Shown: one piece after another, positions 63,874 through 64,000 of the stretch
Position numbering within the stretch: the stretch's first letter is position 1
How the letters are laid out: each line of letters begins with the position of its first letter
Position numbers and translations under genes: made by a program
Assembly: GCA_023229135.1 (NCBI GenBank)
Contig: JALNZT010000002.1
Coordinates: 131,467 to 195,466, forward strand
Source: Bacteroidales bacterium
GTDB lineage: Bacteria; Bacteroidota; Bacteroidia; Bacteroidales; F082
Direction: 5' to 3'
Length of the DNA stretch: 64,000 nucleotides
The notes under the pieces: generated by a model
Seen by the model: the letters and a program-made list of their open reading frames with translations, nothing else
What the model was told of the DNA's origin: nothing
The model's database searches: none

Positions 63874-64000
63874 CCCAACTTGTTTTCGTCCAAGGTATAA
63901 CTATCACATCTTCAATTTTATAGGAGTTTAATATTTTTTATTCGGGGACTACGGATTTTTTCATAAAATAGGGATTGTGTTTGTAATTTAGCGCATCATA

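Overview
The window comes from a member of the Bacteroidota. It carries type IX secretion and gliding genes (two porU-like genes, porV, a porP/sprF-type gene, gldJ), the known gldJ-murF neighbourhood, ExbB/ExbD/TonB-type energisers, and promoters matching the Bacteroidota -7 consensus TAnnTTTG. An operon of NifX-like, MinD-ferredoxin, DUF89, DUF5320 and DUF134 proteins suggests an anaerobic or facultative lifestyle.

Layout. 1-823: 3' part of a RecD-like helicase gene. 947-17316: secretion, gliding and cell wall block, with PorV, two tandem gingipain-fold PorU proteins, PorP/SprF-like, GldJ, MurF, AnmK and an ExbB-ExbD-TonB operon. 17448-17746: a MITE-like insertion with terminal inverted repeats and a 4-bp target duplication. 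17742-25878: DUF6544-type protein, DinD, two oxidoreductases, an ABC ATPase with a small membrane partner, and a TPR/AraC membrane regulator. 26415-33153: one long leftward cluster (FAD oxidoreductase, corrinoid adenosyltransferase, ferredoxin remnant, three NifX-like proteins, two MinD-ferredoxin ATPases, DUF89, two DUF5320-like proteins, DUF134 regulator) with a palindromic operator in the promoter spacer. 33293-40977: SDR, RarA, a free-standing archaeal-type ThrRS editing domain, hybrid histidine kinase, MscS channel and C69 peptidase. 40980-41290: array of GTGAG-type heptamers. 41342-44566: serpin-like lipoprotein, membrane protein and secreted RCC1 protein.

45194-62123 is an unusual envelope locus. 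Rightward genes encode LPP20-like proteins, a secreted transglutaminase-like protein, a YfaP/DUF2135 protein, an LPP20-DUF4384 protein and an MltC-like lytic transglycosylase. Leftward genes encode a possible Cys-rich small peptide, a TPR protein and a secreted WD40-caspase protein, behind a good promoter. All the large products have export signals, so this looks like a periplasmic or outer-membrane sensing and remodelling module, though its function is not known to me.

The most striking feature is a family of repeats at 52056-52959, 54178-54764, 62211-63270 and 63661-63873. Each left arm holds four CAC(G/A)AAG heptamers at start-to-start spacings 9/11/10. Most right arms are their inverse, with CACTAAG at 9/12/10. 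Together they form long imperfect hairpins. A gene for a GxxExxY protein with intact PD-(D/E)xK residues sits inside the repeats. This pairing is my best candidate for an undescribed genetic element.
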